Counted from the stretch's first letter, positions 23,149-35,575 are shown. The stretch is DNA of 64,000 nucleotides from Chamaecrista fasciculata (GCA_003254925.1 QANZ01046810.1:1-64000), one strand, 5' to 3'. Notes: generated by a model not told the origin, from the letters alone. A program made the numbers and translations.

Positions 23149-24139
23149 GACATCGACGATAGAGACAAACTCAACAAAGTTTGTGAGTACGTTAACCCAG
23201 AGGGGGAGTGGGACTTACAAACAATTCAGACTCTCCTTCCTCATAACATGTGTCAACTTCTTATGGCTTGTCCTTCCCCGTCTTTGCTTCATGGTGAGGA
23301 TAGAAGGGTGTGGAACGCCGATGCTAACTTACATGGTCGATTCAAGGGTAGCCTTAATATTGAATGGGCTACTTTATGGGGAACAACTATCTGGTTCTTG
23401 TGGAAGTGGAGAAATGCTACCACCTTTGATGAGCAGTTTCGGTATCCTAATAATCCTACTATCATTATTTCGAGTTTTATTTCATTTTACTCTTTGGTGG
23501 ACCAAACTTTTGACAACTTGTTGACCAATAGGATCGATAGGGGAAGACATATCAGATGGATCCCACCTATTGAGGGTAGTGTTAAGGTTAATACTGATGG
23601 CGCATCTAAAGGAAATGGAGGAGAAGCTGGTTGTGGAGGGCTAATCCGAGATCATCTGGGTAGTTGCACGACATGCTTCACTAGGAAGATTGGCCACTGT
23701 TCAGCTTTCAAGGCTGAAGCTTGGGGAGTGCTTGAAGGACTGAAAGTTGCATGGAAAATGGGGTATAAAAAAGTTTTTCTAGAGTGTGACTCTTCCTCTG
23801 TTGTGACTTGTGTGCATTCAGGGAAACCGGGAGGTATGAATACATCTAACATCTTCAAGGAAATTAAGTTCTATCTTAACCTTGAATGGGAAGTGGGTGT
23901 GCTGCACATTTATAGAGAAGCCAACAAATATGCGGATTAGCTTGTGAATTGGAGTCTTGGTCAAGAGGCTGGTTTAATGGAATGGACTTTCATTCCTCTC
24001 GAGTTGGAGCATATGATTGCTTCTGACGCTGCTGGGGTTTCATACCCCTAATTCTCTCTTATTTTGTATGTTTTTTTTTTCTTTCTGTTTTTGTTCTTTT
24101 CTTGGGTTTAGGCCCCTAAATATCACCAAAAAAAAAAAA
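23149..24139 (+). mobile_element. 5'-truncated L1 LINE with target duplication
   Basis: LINE 3' part ending in A12 after 'aaatatcacc'. The sequence agaaaagaatga occurs just before the element (about 23138-23149) and just after the tail (about 24140-24151), a 12-bp target duplication. The coding part is described separately. Confidence 0.85.
23150..24040 (+). pseudogene. LINE C-terminus: RNase H domain, broken
   Basis: Reading is open from the truncation point through 23937. It goes from VCEYVNPEGEWDLQTIQ (RT-associated region) directly to WATLWGTTIWFLWKWRN, so the zinc-binding part is internally deleted near 23310-23350. An RNase H domain follows with VNTDGASKGNGGEAGCGGL, KAEAWGVLEGL and ECDSSSVV. 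The frame ends at a TAG at 23938, where relatives have Trp (YADW), after which LVNWSLGQEAG continues to about 24040. Non-functional. Confidence 0.87.
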
Positions 24140-24141
24140 GA

Positions 24142-24648
24142 GAAAAGAATGATTACATATTTACATGTGACACAAAAGTTTCATACTTTCATTAACACAG
24201 CCAGCCATTCAAATAACTAAAGAGAAGAGAGCCCCTCTCACTGCTCGGCTAGTATAAGTAGAGTGGGGCAACTCCTATTATTGTCCACTTGGAAATGCTA
24301 TGTCTATCAACAAAAGACATAAAAATTAAGGTCTTTTTTTTTAAAAAAAAAAAATCATTGAGGTCTGAGGACATTTAAATTTTAAGTGTGAGATTAATTA
24401 GTCTAGTTTAATAAAAGAGTTTATTTAATCTTCTTAGATAAAGTTGAGTTGATTTATATACATACATTATAATATAATATCACACTCTTTAATCTCATGA
24501 TATCACTAGGGCTGCATTACTTTTGTGAAGGAATTAACTCAAATGAATTGATGAGAAATGTGTAGGTTTTGAAGGAAATGATGAAGAATGAAAGGAATGA
24601 AGAATCCAAGGCTGGGGAGAAAAAGTAGGAAGCTTTTTGAACTAATAA
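24142..24648. other. Intergenic, no gene recognised
   Basis: Mixed AT-rich sequence ending at the single N at 24649. Confidence 0.4.
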
Positions 24649-24649
24649 N

Positions 24650-26510
24650 ACGGGTTTGGTTGATTGCCGTGCTGAGGGATGTGGTTGACCTAGATGGAAT
24701 TTTGTCCCTCATAGAGATGGGAGATATTTAACTGGGCCCCTCGATGAGTCTGTCCAAGGAATGTGTGGCCACACTGGAAATTGGGACTTACTCAGGGAAT
24801 CGAGAAAGTTGAGGTTTGGATTTTGGATGACCTTCCCATGCCTAATCCATGACCGAAATATCGTAGGACAAAAAGGGATCTAGACAAGGTGGTACTAAGG
24901 TTAAGTCGTTTTGGGGTTAGACGATAACTCACGTGTTTTGGGTAGTCGTGATGGCTTGCTAGAGTCCACTCTCGACTTGTGAGTCATGGAGATGACTTAC
25001 TGCCAACTTCACGTGGGGCCTGCTGGGTCACACACGAGCAGGAACCAGATGCCAAGCTGGGACACGAACTAGGAATAACTCGTGGGTCACATTCATGACA
25101 CCGTTTAAGACATAATGGATTGTGTTGGGACATGAAGTCTTGTCTTAAATAAAATATCTACAGATATATGATATTTGAATTTGTGAGACAAATTTAAATA
25201 TATATATATATATATGATAATTGTTAAATAGATAATTGGATTAGTCTATTTACAATTATATTCCTATTTATAATATTAGGGAAATATAAATTGGATAATG
25301 TTCCTAAGAGTTAGGAAATTATTGATTTATTAAATTCACTAATATTAGGAGAAATAGGAGGAGGTTGGCGCCTCATATATACAAGGAATTTGATTAATAA
25401 AAATGTTTTATTAATTAAAATCATGGCTTGAAATTTGAAATTCAAAAAGATTTGATCTAGATTTCAAATGATTGAATTAAAAATATTAAGGTAATATTTT
25501 AATTCAATAAATATAGGGAAAGTCGAATTCTAGGTCCAATTGGGTTTAAAATATTAGTGTAATATTTTAATTCAATAAACTAGTTGGAAAATAACAAGTT
25601 AGTTAAGGTAATTCTTTAAATCAATATTGTTGGAAAATAACAAGTTAGTTATAACTTCCTAAGGGTTAGGATAGTTATTTTAATTTATTAAATTCCAACA
25701 AAAAGAGGAGGGGAGAAGTGCATGGCTTGGGAGATCTTGGGAAGATTTGATCTTCCAAATTGATATTCCAAGATTGCATTTTGAATCCAATTTAAATATT
25801 ATGGTAATATTTTAAATTGGAATTCAAGTTATAAAATTGTGATATGGAGATATCATGATCTTATGATTTGATAATTATATATTTTAGGGATTCCCTAATT
25901 ATAATTATCAAAGTCCCCAAACCCTATATATATAAGCCATAAGTCGACTTTCCCAGAGAGAGATCACAAAAGGGTGAGAGCCTCATGCACACTTAGAAAT
26001 CGACTTTAGCCTAATTCTTCACAAGGGAAAATTTCGAATTTTGCTCTTGGTGAGGAGAGAGAGAGAAATCGCAGCCTAGTTTCTAGAGAGAGAAAGTGGC
26101 GCACAACTCTAAAGAGTTTAGTTTTGTGTGACAAGGTTGTGTGGGATCAAGAATTGGATTCTTGATCAAGGCGCCATATAGTTCTTGGAAATTCAAGAAG
26201 AGTTCTTGAATTAAAGAACACCGTAGATAAAGGTTCCGGATTCACTTGGAGAAATGAAGGAGGCTAGCACCTAGGCATCTCCAAAACTGTTCGTATGGAT
26301 TACCGGTGTAGGAAGGACGCGTCATGTGGACTTCTAGGATACGCCCCGTTCAACTAAACCGATTGAAACTCGTGAGGTATACCACTATCTAAAAGTTTTA
26401 AATTCAGCTAGCGGATCCGTTCGGGAATTCTAGGCCCTTGCGCGTTTTATGTTTAAAGTTTTTATTTTGATTGCTTCCGCTACGTTTAGGCGCCCCTGAA
26501 TTCCCCAACA
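24650..26510 (-). repeat. Large LTR, copy 1 (3' end cut at an N)
   Basis: On the minus strand it starts TGTTGGGGAATTCAGGGGCG at 26510 and is homologous throughout to 30136-31770 on the plus strand. Shared blocks include ctagcaagccatcacgacta and cctcacgtgaagttggcag. Homology stops exactly at the N at 24649. No PBS, PPT or coding region accompanies it, so it is a solo or partial LTR, probably copia-type. Confidence 0.82.
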
Positions 26511-27930
26511 GTTGGTCCCCCAGTTATGCAAAATTTGACAAAGTTAGTCCCTCTAACAGTTTCCATCCATTTCTCCATTAAAAAATAAGACAAAATTATT
26601 TTTAACTCTTAAAAGTTTAAAGTTTTTGCATCAAGGACCTTTTTCTCTATAATAGAACCAAAATGTAATAAAGAAAAAATACATAAGGATTTTAGTTTAT
26701 TTTACATTTTTACATCACTATTTCAATCCAAATACTTTAACATTTCCCAGAAAGAGGCCTCACATTAAATTGAGTATTAATTTATCGTTTATAGTATTAA
26801 TCCAATCTGCTTCCTCACTTTAATTTGTGCCGTCTGAGAATTAATTGATAATGGAGTCATCATCATCATCAAGCTCTTCTTCCTCCATTAACACCGAAGT
26901 AGTCTCCGAATTCACCGGCTTCCTCCGCGTCTTCAAAGACGGCACCGTCGAGAGATTCCGCGGCACCGACATCGTCCCTGCAATCATCGACCCTCCAAAA
27001 GGCGCTATTTCATTGAAGGACTTAACCATTCTCTCTGAACCCTGCCCTACCCTCCAAACGGAGCCAATATAGCTCATAATCTAGCTATGGCGATCGGTGA
27101 TCCAGATCAAGATCCAGATCTATAATTTGACAAATTTTCATATCTGGATCTGGATCTAAAAATCCTCAGGGTGGCGCTGGTTCATCCGTATTTTTGGCGA
27201 TCAGATTCTGATTGTGACCTTGAGAGTAAGGCGATTTGCGATCGACTGTGGCCGTTTGTGTGTCCGTCGAATCCAGATCAGGATGACCCAAGGATTAATC
27301 TGGTTGCTGATGGAGCTCCGAGTTTGGAGATGTCGGGTTGCCGGAGGGTGGTGGTGTGTGTGGCGGAGAAGGATGTGTTGAAAGAGAGAGGGTGGATTTA
27401 CTATAATGCGTTGAGCAGAAGTAGGTGGAGAGGTATCGTTGAGATTTATGAGACTGAAGGTGAGGATCATTATTTTCATTTGCATGATTTGGGGTGTGAG
27501 AAGACAAAAGATTTGATTCACTCCTTGGCTGATTTCTTCAACAGAGATTTGCTTCCTTTGGTTTAGTTTTCAATGAAAATGGAATGGAGCTTCTTCTTCG
27601 TGTAATTTGATTTTCATGGCTATTCATTTAATCATTCATTTCTTCTGTCTTGGATTGAAATACTCACGTAAAATAAACTAAAACTCATTTCTTCTTTATT
27701 ACATTTTGGTTCTATTATAGAGAAAAAGGTCTTTGATGCAAACTTTTTAAACTTTTAGTAGTTATAAATCAATTTTGTCTTATTTTTAACGAAAAAATGG
27801 ATGGAAACTGTTAGAGGGACCAACTTTGTCAAATTTTGCATAATTGGGGGATCAATATGGAACGAAAAATAACTGGGGGACCAATTTGAAACACTGAGCA
27901 TAACTGGGGGACCAAAATAGGACTTTGGCC
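26511..27930. mobile_element. MULE-like TIR element carrying a carboxylesterase fragment (Pack-MULE-like)
   Basis: The left arm (26511-26710: ttggtcccccagttatgcaa, agttagtccctctaacag, catcaaggacctttttctct) is inverted in the right arm (27665-27930). The right arm is about 75 bp longer at its outer end, so the left end was lost where the LTR at 26510 abuts. The centre (26820-27600) is GC-richer and coding-like. The right terminus is ...aggactttggcc. No transposase. Confidence 0.75.
26851..27566 (+). pseudogene. Carboxylesterase (CXE, alpha/beta hydrolase), internally deleted
   Basis: Three pieces of a plant CXE survive. 26851-27050 gives MESSSSSSSSSS...VVSEFTGFLRVFKDGTVERF, the family N-terminus. 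27053-27085 gives GANIAHNLAM, the stretch that normally follows the nucleophile motif GDSAG. 27171-27566 gives VALVHPYFW to the C-terminus, including the CPSNPDQDDPRINLVADGAP region with the presumed catalytic Asp and the EGEDHYFHL region with the catalytic His. The HGG oxyanion-hole loop and the nucleophilic Ser are missing, and the frame is broken by stops near 27070 and 27121. The piece lies between the inverted arms of a TIR element. The C-terminal reading frame is open for 131 codons. It cannot be an active esterase. Confidence 0.85.
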
Positions 27931-28585
27931 CATTTTCAAATATACATATTCATCAAATACACATTAATATCTTACAATAATTTAAATAAAAAGTAAAAAT
28001 TAAACATTTTGGTACCCTTTGGAGCTATTTTGCAATTTTAAACATAATAAATTTTGTAAAAATTACATATTGACCCAAAATTTTTTTTAAAGTTTTCATT
28101 TTAGTCCCTCGATAATATGTATCCAGAGACCAATTTATAATTTTTTTAAAAAATTTTGGGGTCAATATATATTTTTTGCAAACTTTATCGGGTCAAACCG
28201 GTTCACGATCATCGGTCCAGCAGTTCAACCGGCGGTTGAATCGGTGACTGTCCGGGTCAAATGCAGAACGATATTTTGCTTATTTCGGACCGATTTAGTG
28301 TCCGATTCACCGGGTCACTGGTTGAACCGTCCGGTCCAATCAGATTTTTTGTACTATGTCTGTGAGTTTTGACGATGAAAGTGGGCCAAAAATTGCATGG
28401 ATCGAGGGAGAGAGTGAGGAAATTCCCGAGACATGTTTTATGATTTTTTTTAAAGGATTTTTTTTTCTTTAAAATCTACCATACTGCTTTGAAATGCAAG
28501 TGTCAGATTTGCTCAAAAAGAAAAGAAAAAAAAAATGTAAAAGTCAGATTGGTATAGGCTGGAAAGAGAAACAGGTCCCAGAGAA
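27931..28585. repeat. Intergenic, with a 'ggtcaaaccggttca' repeat
   Basis: 28185-28350 is rich in ggttgaa/ccggt modules (caaccggcggttgaatcggt), resembling 33290-33797. No gene. The region near 28080-28180 has inverted 'attttttt...aaaattttggggtcaat' arms. Confidence 0.45.
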
Positions 28586-29124
28586 ACAGAGCGACAAAGA
28601 TGTCAGATTTTTCTCCTTTATTTTTGTGATAGTGAGTGTGTGTTTCATAGATCAACAAATGTCAATGAAGGTGGGCAAATTTAGCGGCATGATCAAATGC
28701 AAAACTTGAATTAGTGGGGTATCATTTTCACAAAGTTGTTTGCTCTGTTGGGAATTTGGAATAGGGATATGTACAATGAGCAATCATGTCACGAGTTCTC
28801 AAAATCATGACAATTGCAAGTTGACAACAAACACGTGAAATTTGTGTTGTTTANACAGAGCAACAAAGATGTCAGATTTTTCTCCTTTATTTTTGTGTTA
28901 GTGTGTGTGTGTTTCATAGATCAACAAATGGATCAATGAAGGTGGGCAAATTTAGCGGCATGATCAAATGCAAAACTTGAATTAGTGGGGTATCATTTTC
29001 ACAAAGTTGTTTGCTCTGTTGGGAATTTGGAATAGGGATATGTACAATGAGCAATCATGTCATGAGTTCACAAAATCATGACAATTGCAAGTTGACAACA
29101 AACACGTGAAATTTGTGTTGTTTA
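28586..29124. repeat. Tandem duplication of about 268 bp joined by a single N
   Basis: 28586-28853 and 28855-29124 are nearly identical (differences include gcgac/gcaac and tgtcaat/tggatcaat) and are separated only by the N at 28854. Confidence 0.95.
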
Positions 29125-29384
29125 TGGATGAGTCACTAATCTTGTTAGAAATGGATTAATTAAAGTAGAGTAAGACTGAAGTATATTACTCCTATCTTGA
29201 ATGTAATTAGAAAAAAGAAACAAATATTAGGGACTAAAATGATATTTTTACTTTTCATATGCTATTAATTTTTTACAACATGCTTCAATGTATTAGCGAT
29301 GCAAACATTATACTCTAATTTAAAATTTTTTGAACTACATGATATTATCATATAAATAAGTTAGATTATAAAGACTATTTAGGT

Positions 29385-29935
29385 GAGGTGGTCTTTCCTC
29401 GCTTAAGTATCGTAAAATTCAATGTAGATAAGTTGGTTCACCATCTTGGCGGTGGTGGTTGCAGCGCCGTTCTCCGTGATAACTTTGGGAGGTGGATATG
29501 TGGTTTTGTTCAACGTTTGGACAGCTGCACAATTACCAATCCTGAGCTTAGTGGTATTCTCAATATGCTCTTCGCCTTGTCAATAAATTGAGTTTCTTCA
29601 TTATTGTGATTGAAGCTAACTCGTCGTGTCCTGTGCATTTTTGTTGTAATAGAGTGCCTTCAACACACCCTTCAGCAACTATTGTGAACAACATGAGGAG
29701 CTAGCTATATAGTCTCTCGCAGTTCGCAGTTGAGTACTATTCATATTTATAGGAAGGCTAATTGTGTGGCTAACTGTCTCGCTCATTGGGGCATGATATG
29801 AAGTTTGGTTTACATGAGTTTCTAGAGTTAGTCCCTGCTTGTTCACAAACGATGAAAGATAATTTCCAATGGGTCGCTTGGCCTCGTAGTGTTGCAGTGT
29901 ACTCTCAGCTTATTTTTTGTTTATTACCAAAAAAA
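29385..29935 (+). pseudogene. Decayed LINE RNase H fragment
   Basis: VKFNVDKLVHHLGGGGCSAVLRDNFGRWICGF is the RNase H start, in which the usual NxDG has become NVDK. Stops follow from 29589, then recognisable tails (HEFLELVPAC) in shifted frames. The stretch ends 'tttattaccaaaaaaa', like a LINE 3' end. Broken. Confidence 0.7.
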
Positions 29936-30135
29936 ACTAATTAATAGTTATAATATTAATAATTAATTCAAACTTTTTAAACTATAAAAATGTTATTCAA
30001 TATATAGTACTCGTAGGAAGACTCATTTTATAACAACAATATAAAATTAATGTAATCCATAATTTATTTATTTTTTTTAAAAAATTATTATTATCTCTTA
30101 TTACTCCCTTATTATAAAGAATGGGCCCTTCCAAT

Positions 30136-32205
30136 TGTTGGAGAATTATAGAGCCGAGCGCAGCGGAAGCAAAAAAAAAAAAAAAAAAAATTTAAAACGC
30201 ATATACTCTATAATTCCCTTCCAGGATCCACTATTTGTATTTATTCTAGTAAGAGAAGAGTTTTACCTAAAATTCAATCGATGGCTTTCAGGTTACGAAT
30301 CCAAGAAGTCCACTCGAACGTGTCATTCCTCTGCCAGTAATCCACACGAGCAGTTTGGCAGACACCTAGGTGCTAGCCTACAATCTCTTCTTCCCAAGAG
30401 ATTACGGGAACCAAATCTACGGTTCTTGAATGTTCAAGAACAATTCTTGAACCTCCAAGAAAAGTGGCGCCTAAAACCAAGAACTAGTTTCTTGATCACA
30501 CACAAGCCGTAACACATTAGGGTTTAGGTCGAACTTTCTCTCTCTATTGAGAAAGTCGACTTCACTCTCTCTCTTCTCTAGGGAAAACGAAAACTCTCTT
30601 AGTCACACTAAAAAGCATTCTTCCACTTCCCTAGTGTGTGTATTTATATAATTCATTAGGGTTAGGGACTCACATTCCCTAACTCGTGAAATTAGGGAAT
30701 TATGGAATAAAGTAGTAGAGTTCTTAAAATCTTAAATTATGATATTACACTAATATTATAATTCAAAACTAAAAAGCAATTTAAATTTAAATTTCAAGAT
30801 CAAATCTTGAAACTAAATCTTGAATGCCCAATCCTCATTGGTCAAGAGGAATTGAACTTCTAATTAAAATATTACATTAATCCAAATTTGAATCTTGAAT
30901 TCAAATTCCCTAATAATATTAAATTAAAATATTACCCTAATATCTTTAATTCAAATCTTGAATCTTGAACTCAAGATCAAATCTTGAATTCAAATTCAAA
31001 TCTTGATTTTAATTAACAAAACAATTTTATTAATTAAATCATGAAAAGGCGCCCGCCTCTAGCTTTCTTGTTATCTAATATTAAAGAATTTAATAAATCA
31101 ATAATCCCCTAACTTTTAGGAGGCTTATCCAATTTATTATTCCCTAATATTTTAAACAAGAATTCAATTGTAAATAGATTAATCAAATTAACTATTCAAC
31201 AATTAATATATTTAAACTTGTCTAACAAATTTAAATATCATAAACGTAGATATTTTTAAGACAAGACTTCATGTCCTACGACATTCAACTATGTCTTAAA
31301 TTGTGTCACTAAAGTGACTCACGAATTAACCCTAATTCGTGTCCCATTGTGGTGTCTTGATCCTGTCCGTGTGTGACCCAGCAGGCCTCACGTGAAGTTG
31401 GCAGCAAGCCATCTCTATGACTCACAAGTCGAGAGCGGACTCTAGCAAGCCATCACGACTACCCAAAAACACGTGAGTTTATCGCTTTAACGCCAAACGA
31501 TTTAACCTTAGTACCACCATGTCATAATCCCGATTGTCACACGATATTTTGGTCATGGATAAGGCACGGGAAAGTCATCCTTAATCTAAACCATAACTTT
31601 CTCGGTTCCTTGAGTTAGTTCCATTTCCCTGTGTGACCACACATTCCTTGGACAGACTCATCGAGGGGCCCAGTTAAATATCTCTCAACTTAATGAGGGA
31701 CAAAATTCCATCTTGGTCAACCACATTCCTCAGCACGACAAACAACTAAACCTGTACCTAGCCCTTATGGCTACCCTGTTACAGGCAACATTAGACTAGG
31801 CCAAAGTTTAGTATCTACAACGCCGAAATAATAAAGACCTCAGGTCTAAGGGCATCGTGACATGTGTACAGGAGATGCTAGCTCATGACTAAAACCCATG
31901 CAGGACTCTCCTGGTCGGTCCAACAACTTGTAACCCTTTACTTATTGCACCATGACTCTCGTGAAGCATCTTTATGCGTGTATCTTCATACACCGAAGTC
32001 ATGTTGGTCTTGGTTCATTCACGTTCCCACATGAATAATCGACCAGGGACAGTTTAGAATAATTATCTCATAATTACTCAGGGGTTGTTATCATAGTAAA
32101 CATGCTAATAATATGATAACGACTCAATTTATCATCTATAAATTAGTCAATCAATATGTTTATACATATAAAATGATTAGTCCTAAGGCACAATTACGCT
32201 CAGCA
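30136..32205 (+). repeat. Large LTR, copy 2, probably a solo LTR (about 2.07 kb)
   Basis: It starts TGTTGGAGAATTATAGAGCC, soon followed by an A20 run at 30171-30190, and probably ends ...attacgctcagca at 32205. Most of it (30136-31770) is homologous to the inverted copy at 24650-26510; 31770-32205 extends beyond that copy's truncation. No PBS or coding follows. A matching 5-bp target duplication was not found, so the right boundary is inferred. Confidence 0.75.
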
Positions 32206-33285
32206 ATTTTATGATGCATTGTATTAAAGTCGTCTTTAATCAGAGAGGCTTCAAACTTCAAAGACCATGATGGATATTGCAATGGAAAGAGATGCCTATA
32301 GACCATATTCAATTATAGATGGCCAAATAAAAGAAGTTGATATAATGACATGGCCTTTTCTTTTTAAAAAAAATGTTAGAATGATTCAATTGAGGGTCCT
32401 ATGCTATGATATGACATGATTGCTTAGTAAAAGAAAAAAAGGGAAATCATGAGGAGCTGATCAGAAAAACCATAAGCTGCATAACACTCAATTATTTATG
32501 TCATGAACAACAAAAGAACCTTATCGTATAAGTTTTTCACTCCCTCGATACAGTAGGAGTATAAAATTGGAATATTTTTTGGCCAAAAGAACTTCATATT
32601 TTAATTTCTTGAATATTATTATTTTTTCAAAAATAGTAAGTTGGAAATAATTTACCCTAAACCCAATCCAAACGGTGATCACTCATGCTAACAAGCAGTG
32701 TAATCTAGGACCAAAGGGGCATCTCTTTCATTTGTTTTGTGTCTGCCACTATGATTAGTGATCGGACTTTCCAAGAGAATAATTAAAACTGTTCCATAAA
32801 CTCAGAAAGAAATCAAAGAATAGAATTATTCACTATTCAGTATTCCTATGGAAATTAAAGAGAGAGAATACTGTGCAACTAGTTAGCATATATATGAAGA
32901 AGACAGAGTTAGTAAATAGTGATAGAAACCAACATAGACTAGTGATGGACTTATTGAAAAACCAAGTCCAAATAAAACACACAAGTGAAATTTCAACATC
33001 AGAGATGAGTAATACGATTGTGATGGCTGAAAAAGTTGGTTGGAGCTAAAGACAGAAAGAAAAATTCAAAGGATTACAAAGCCATTGGTCCCTCCTTCTC
33101 TCCATGGTCAAATTATTACATGTACTGGATTTGCAAATGACACCAAAGTTTGATTAATGATTAGTACTTCTAATCAATTGTGCTCTAACTCATTATTAGG
33201 TTCAATTAACAAGATTATTTATCAAAGGTGGTGGAATGTGGATGCACTAAAGTCTAAAACAATAGTTCCCAAAGGATTAGATTAG
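32206..33285. other. Intergenic, no gene recognised
   Basis: About 1.1 kb of AT-rich unique-looking sequence without a credible ORF. Confidence 0.4.
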
Positions 33286-33289
33286 ACCT

Positions 33290-33800
33290 CTGTTATAAAA
33301 ATCGGACCGGACCGGCCGGTTGGACCGGTTGAACCGCGAACCGGCCAGTGGTCCGGTCTGAGTTGAGCAAAAAACTGGGCAAGCTGAGAACCGGCTGAAC
33401 CGGTCAAAACCGAGAAAACCGCCTTGAACCGGCCGGTTTTGAGGTTGAACCGGTTCAATTTTTTTCTAATTTTTTTTTTTTTTACTTTTTCTTGATTAAA
33501 ATGATGTTATTTTAAAGAAATTTGCTTCTTATTATGTTTAGACTCAAAATAATACGTTATTTAATAGTTTTTACTTCAAAATTTGATTTTTTATCCTCCT
33601 AATTAATCACTTTCTTACTCAATCCAGCTTAAATTTAAAGAGTTTATTAAATATTTTTATTATATTAAACTAAATATATTATTTTTTATTTATTTAATTA
33701 TTAACGGTCCGACCCTGGTTGAACCCCGGTTGAACCATTGAACCTTGAACCGTTGCTTCGGCCGGTTCAATGACCAGTCCGATTTTAATAACCTTGGATT
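33290..33800. mobile_element. hAT-like MITE with 'ggttgaaccggt' subterminal repeats
   Basis: Ends ttataaaaatcggaccgg and its approximate complement ccgattttaataacc frame a 0.5-kb element. Its sub-ends are full of ccggttgaac/gttcaaccgg and the centre is AT-rich. 'ggattaga' flanks both sides (33275 and 33795 areas). Confidence 0.6.
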
Positions 33801-34224
33801 AGACTTTATTTTATTCAAAGCTCAGATCAGATTCCCACCCAAATAGTATTGTATATTAATCAGTAAAGCGTTTTTCCCTTTCCAATTGAACCCAAAACAA
33901 AAGCTCCGATATTACAATAGCCATTTGTGCCGTTTGTCTTATGAAATTTGGGTGCAAATTAAATATAAAATGTCCTACTTGTCAATCCTTGTCTTGCCTT
34001 TGCATTTTTTAGCTTCCTTACCAATACCTTTAACCATTCATGCCACAGCTTTTAGGTTTATAATCAATTAGGAAAAAATAAATTTTTCTGTTTTTAATGA
34101 ATAATGATGGTTCAGGTTCACTGTAGCAAATAACATATAGCTAAAATAGTATTTGCCAGTTTCTCTATAATCTATAAACATAAAAAGAATTTGGGCCAAA
34201 AAAAAAATAAACATAAAAAGAATT
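33801..34224. other. Intergenic, no gene recognised
   Basis: AT-rich; a 61-codon ORF at 33886-34071 has no domain. Confidence 0.4.
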
Positions 34225-34655
34225 ATATATAGGTCAAAGTGTAAATTCGATCTCATATCTTTTACTAAGTTTTTAAGTTGGTCTAATATTTTTTGTTGTT
34301 GCACTTTTGGTCTTATATCTTTGGGTCAGTTCTCAATTTGGTCTCATATCTTTTTTTGTTACAAATTTGGTCTCATATCTTTGGGTCAATTGCAGAATTG
34401 GTCCTATATGTTTTAGTCATGTGCATAAGTGGTCCTATATTCTTACAACAGGATCAATTCTAGCTTGATACTTTTACAAAGATATTATACCAATTTTGCA
34501 ACTTAGCTTGAATATATGAGACCAAAAATGATATGGGGTCAATTTGAGACATTTTGCAAAGATATAGGACCAAAAGTGCAATAAAAAAAGACACAAGACC
34601 AAATTGAAAACTCAACAAAAGATATGTGACTAAATTTGCACTTTGACCAATATAT
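34225..34655. repeat. Foldback element, family FB-B, copy 2
   Basis: Inverted arms meet near 34465. The outer ends read ggtcaaagtgtaaattcgat and its complement (aaatttgcactttgacc). Modules such as caatttggtctcatatcttt match the copy at 14690. Confidence 0.8.
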
Positions 34656-35410
34656 ATCTATATCTATACTATTATATATGTTTGAGAGGTTTTCTGGTAG
34701 TGGTAGTTGGTCTTTTAAAGCTATAGTATAAAATAATATTTACTCAATATATTACAAATAAATATATAAAAAATAATAAAAATATCACCCTAACTTTAGT
34801 AACCCATTTTTTCACCCATGACTCAATGAGACTATGATGAGTTTTTACTCATATATATATATAGCTATATAGGTGACCGTTTTTTTAAAAAAAATAAACT
34901 TTTATTTTTATTATTAGATTAAAGAAAGTGACATAAAACCACACAATATGGAGACCAAGGCCTAAATTTAACAATGTAAGCCTACGCTCTACAAAACAGA
35001 TATACAAAAGTATAGGAGAGAAAGATAAAAATTCTAGGCAACACACCTAAGAAGGAAGATAACATCCAGGACTCATATATTACAATATACATCAAACAAC
35101 AGATCTACAACATTTCTTTAATATCATGTTCCGGGTGTAGATCTAAGATGTATATCAACAAAAAAAGAAACTCTCCTAATGAAAGGGGAAAAACTCCCGT
35201 GATGGGAGAAGAAAACTTTCGTAATGAAAGAAAAAAATATCTCTAATGTAGGGAATAACAACACAAAGCATAACTAAAGAAAAAAATGGGGCCTGTAACA
35301 CCATGAGCTGGATTTGCAGAGAACGAGAGGAAGGGGAAAGAACGCGGTTGCTAGGATCTTTTTTTAATTGTGTACTGTTCTCTCTGATTCACTATTATTA
35401 CTTCTCAAAT
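34656..35410. other. Intergenic, possibly old retroposon sequence
   Basis: No ORF with a domain. 34870-35330 is a 460-bp stretch of even composition (near-repeats gaaactctcctaatgaaagg / aactcccgtgatgggag / aactttcgtaatgaaag) just before the DREB-like fragment. Confidence 0.35.
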
Positions 35411-35412
35411 TA

Positions 35413-35575
35413 GAGAAAACCCTTACTAAGGGGGATGGATCCAAGTCCCTGGCCGAGACGCTGGCGAGATGGAAAGGATATAATGCCCAGCTTGATTCTT
35501 CCAATGATGCTGATAAGCCTGTAAGGAAAGTTCCTGCCAAAGGATCAAAGAAAGTTGAATCAGCAATCAGTTAAG
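35413..35575 (+). pseudogene. DREB2-like AP2/ERF transcription factor, N-terminal fragment
   Basis: The frame gives KGDGSKSLAETLARWKGYN, then QLDSSNDADKPVRKVPAKGS and KKVESAIS-stop. This matches the conserved basic and linker region immediately N-terminal to the AP2 domain in DREB2-type factors (SVAETLxxWKEYNxQLDS...RKVPAKGSKKGCMKGKGG). Homology ends after KGSKK, and no AP2 domain (YRGVRQR...WGKWVAEIR) follows within the next 1.5 kb in any frame I read. It is therefore a stranded exon piece, retroposed or captured. It cannot bind DNA. Confidence 0.72.
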
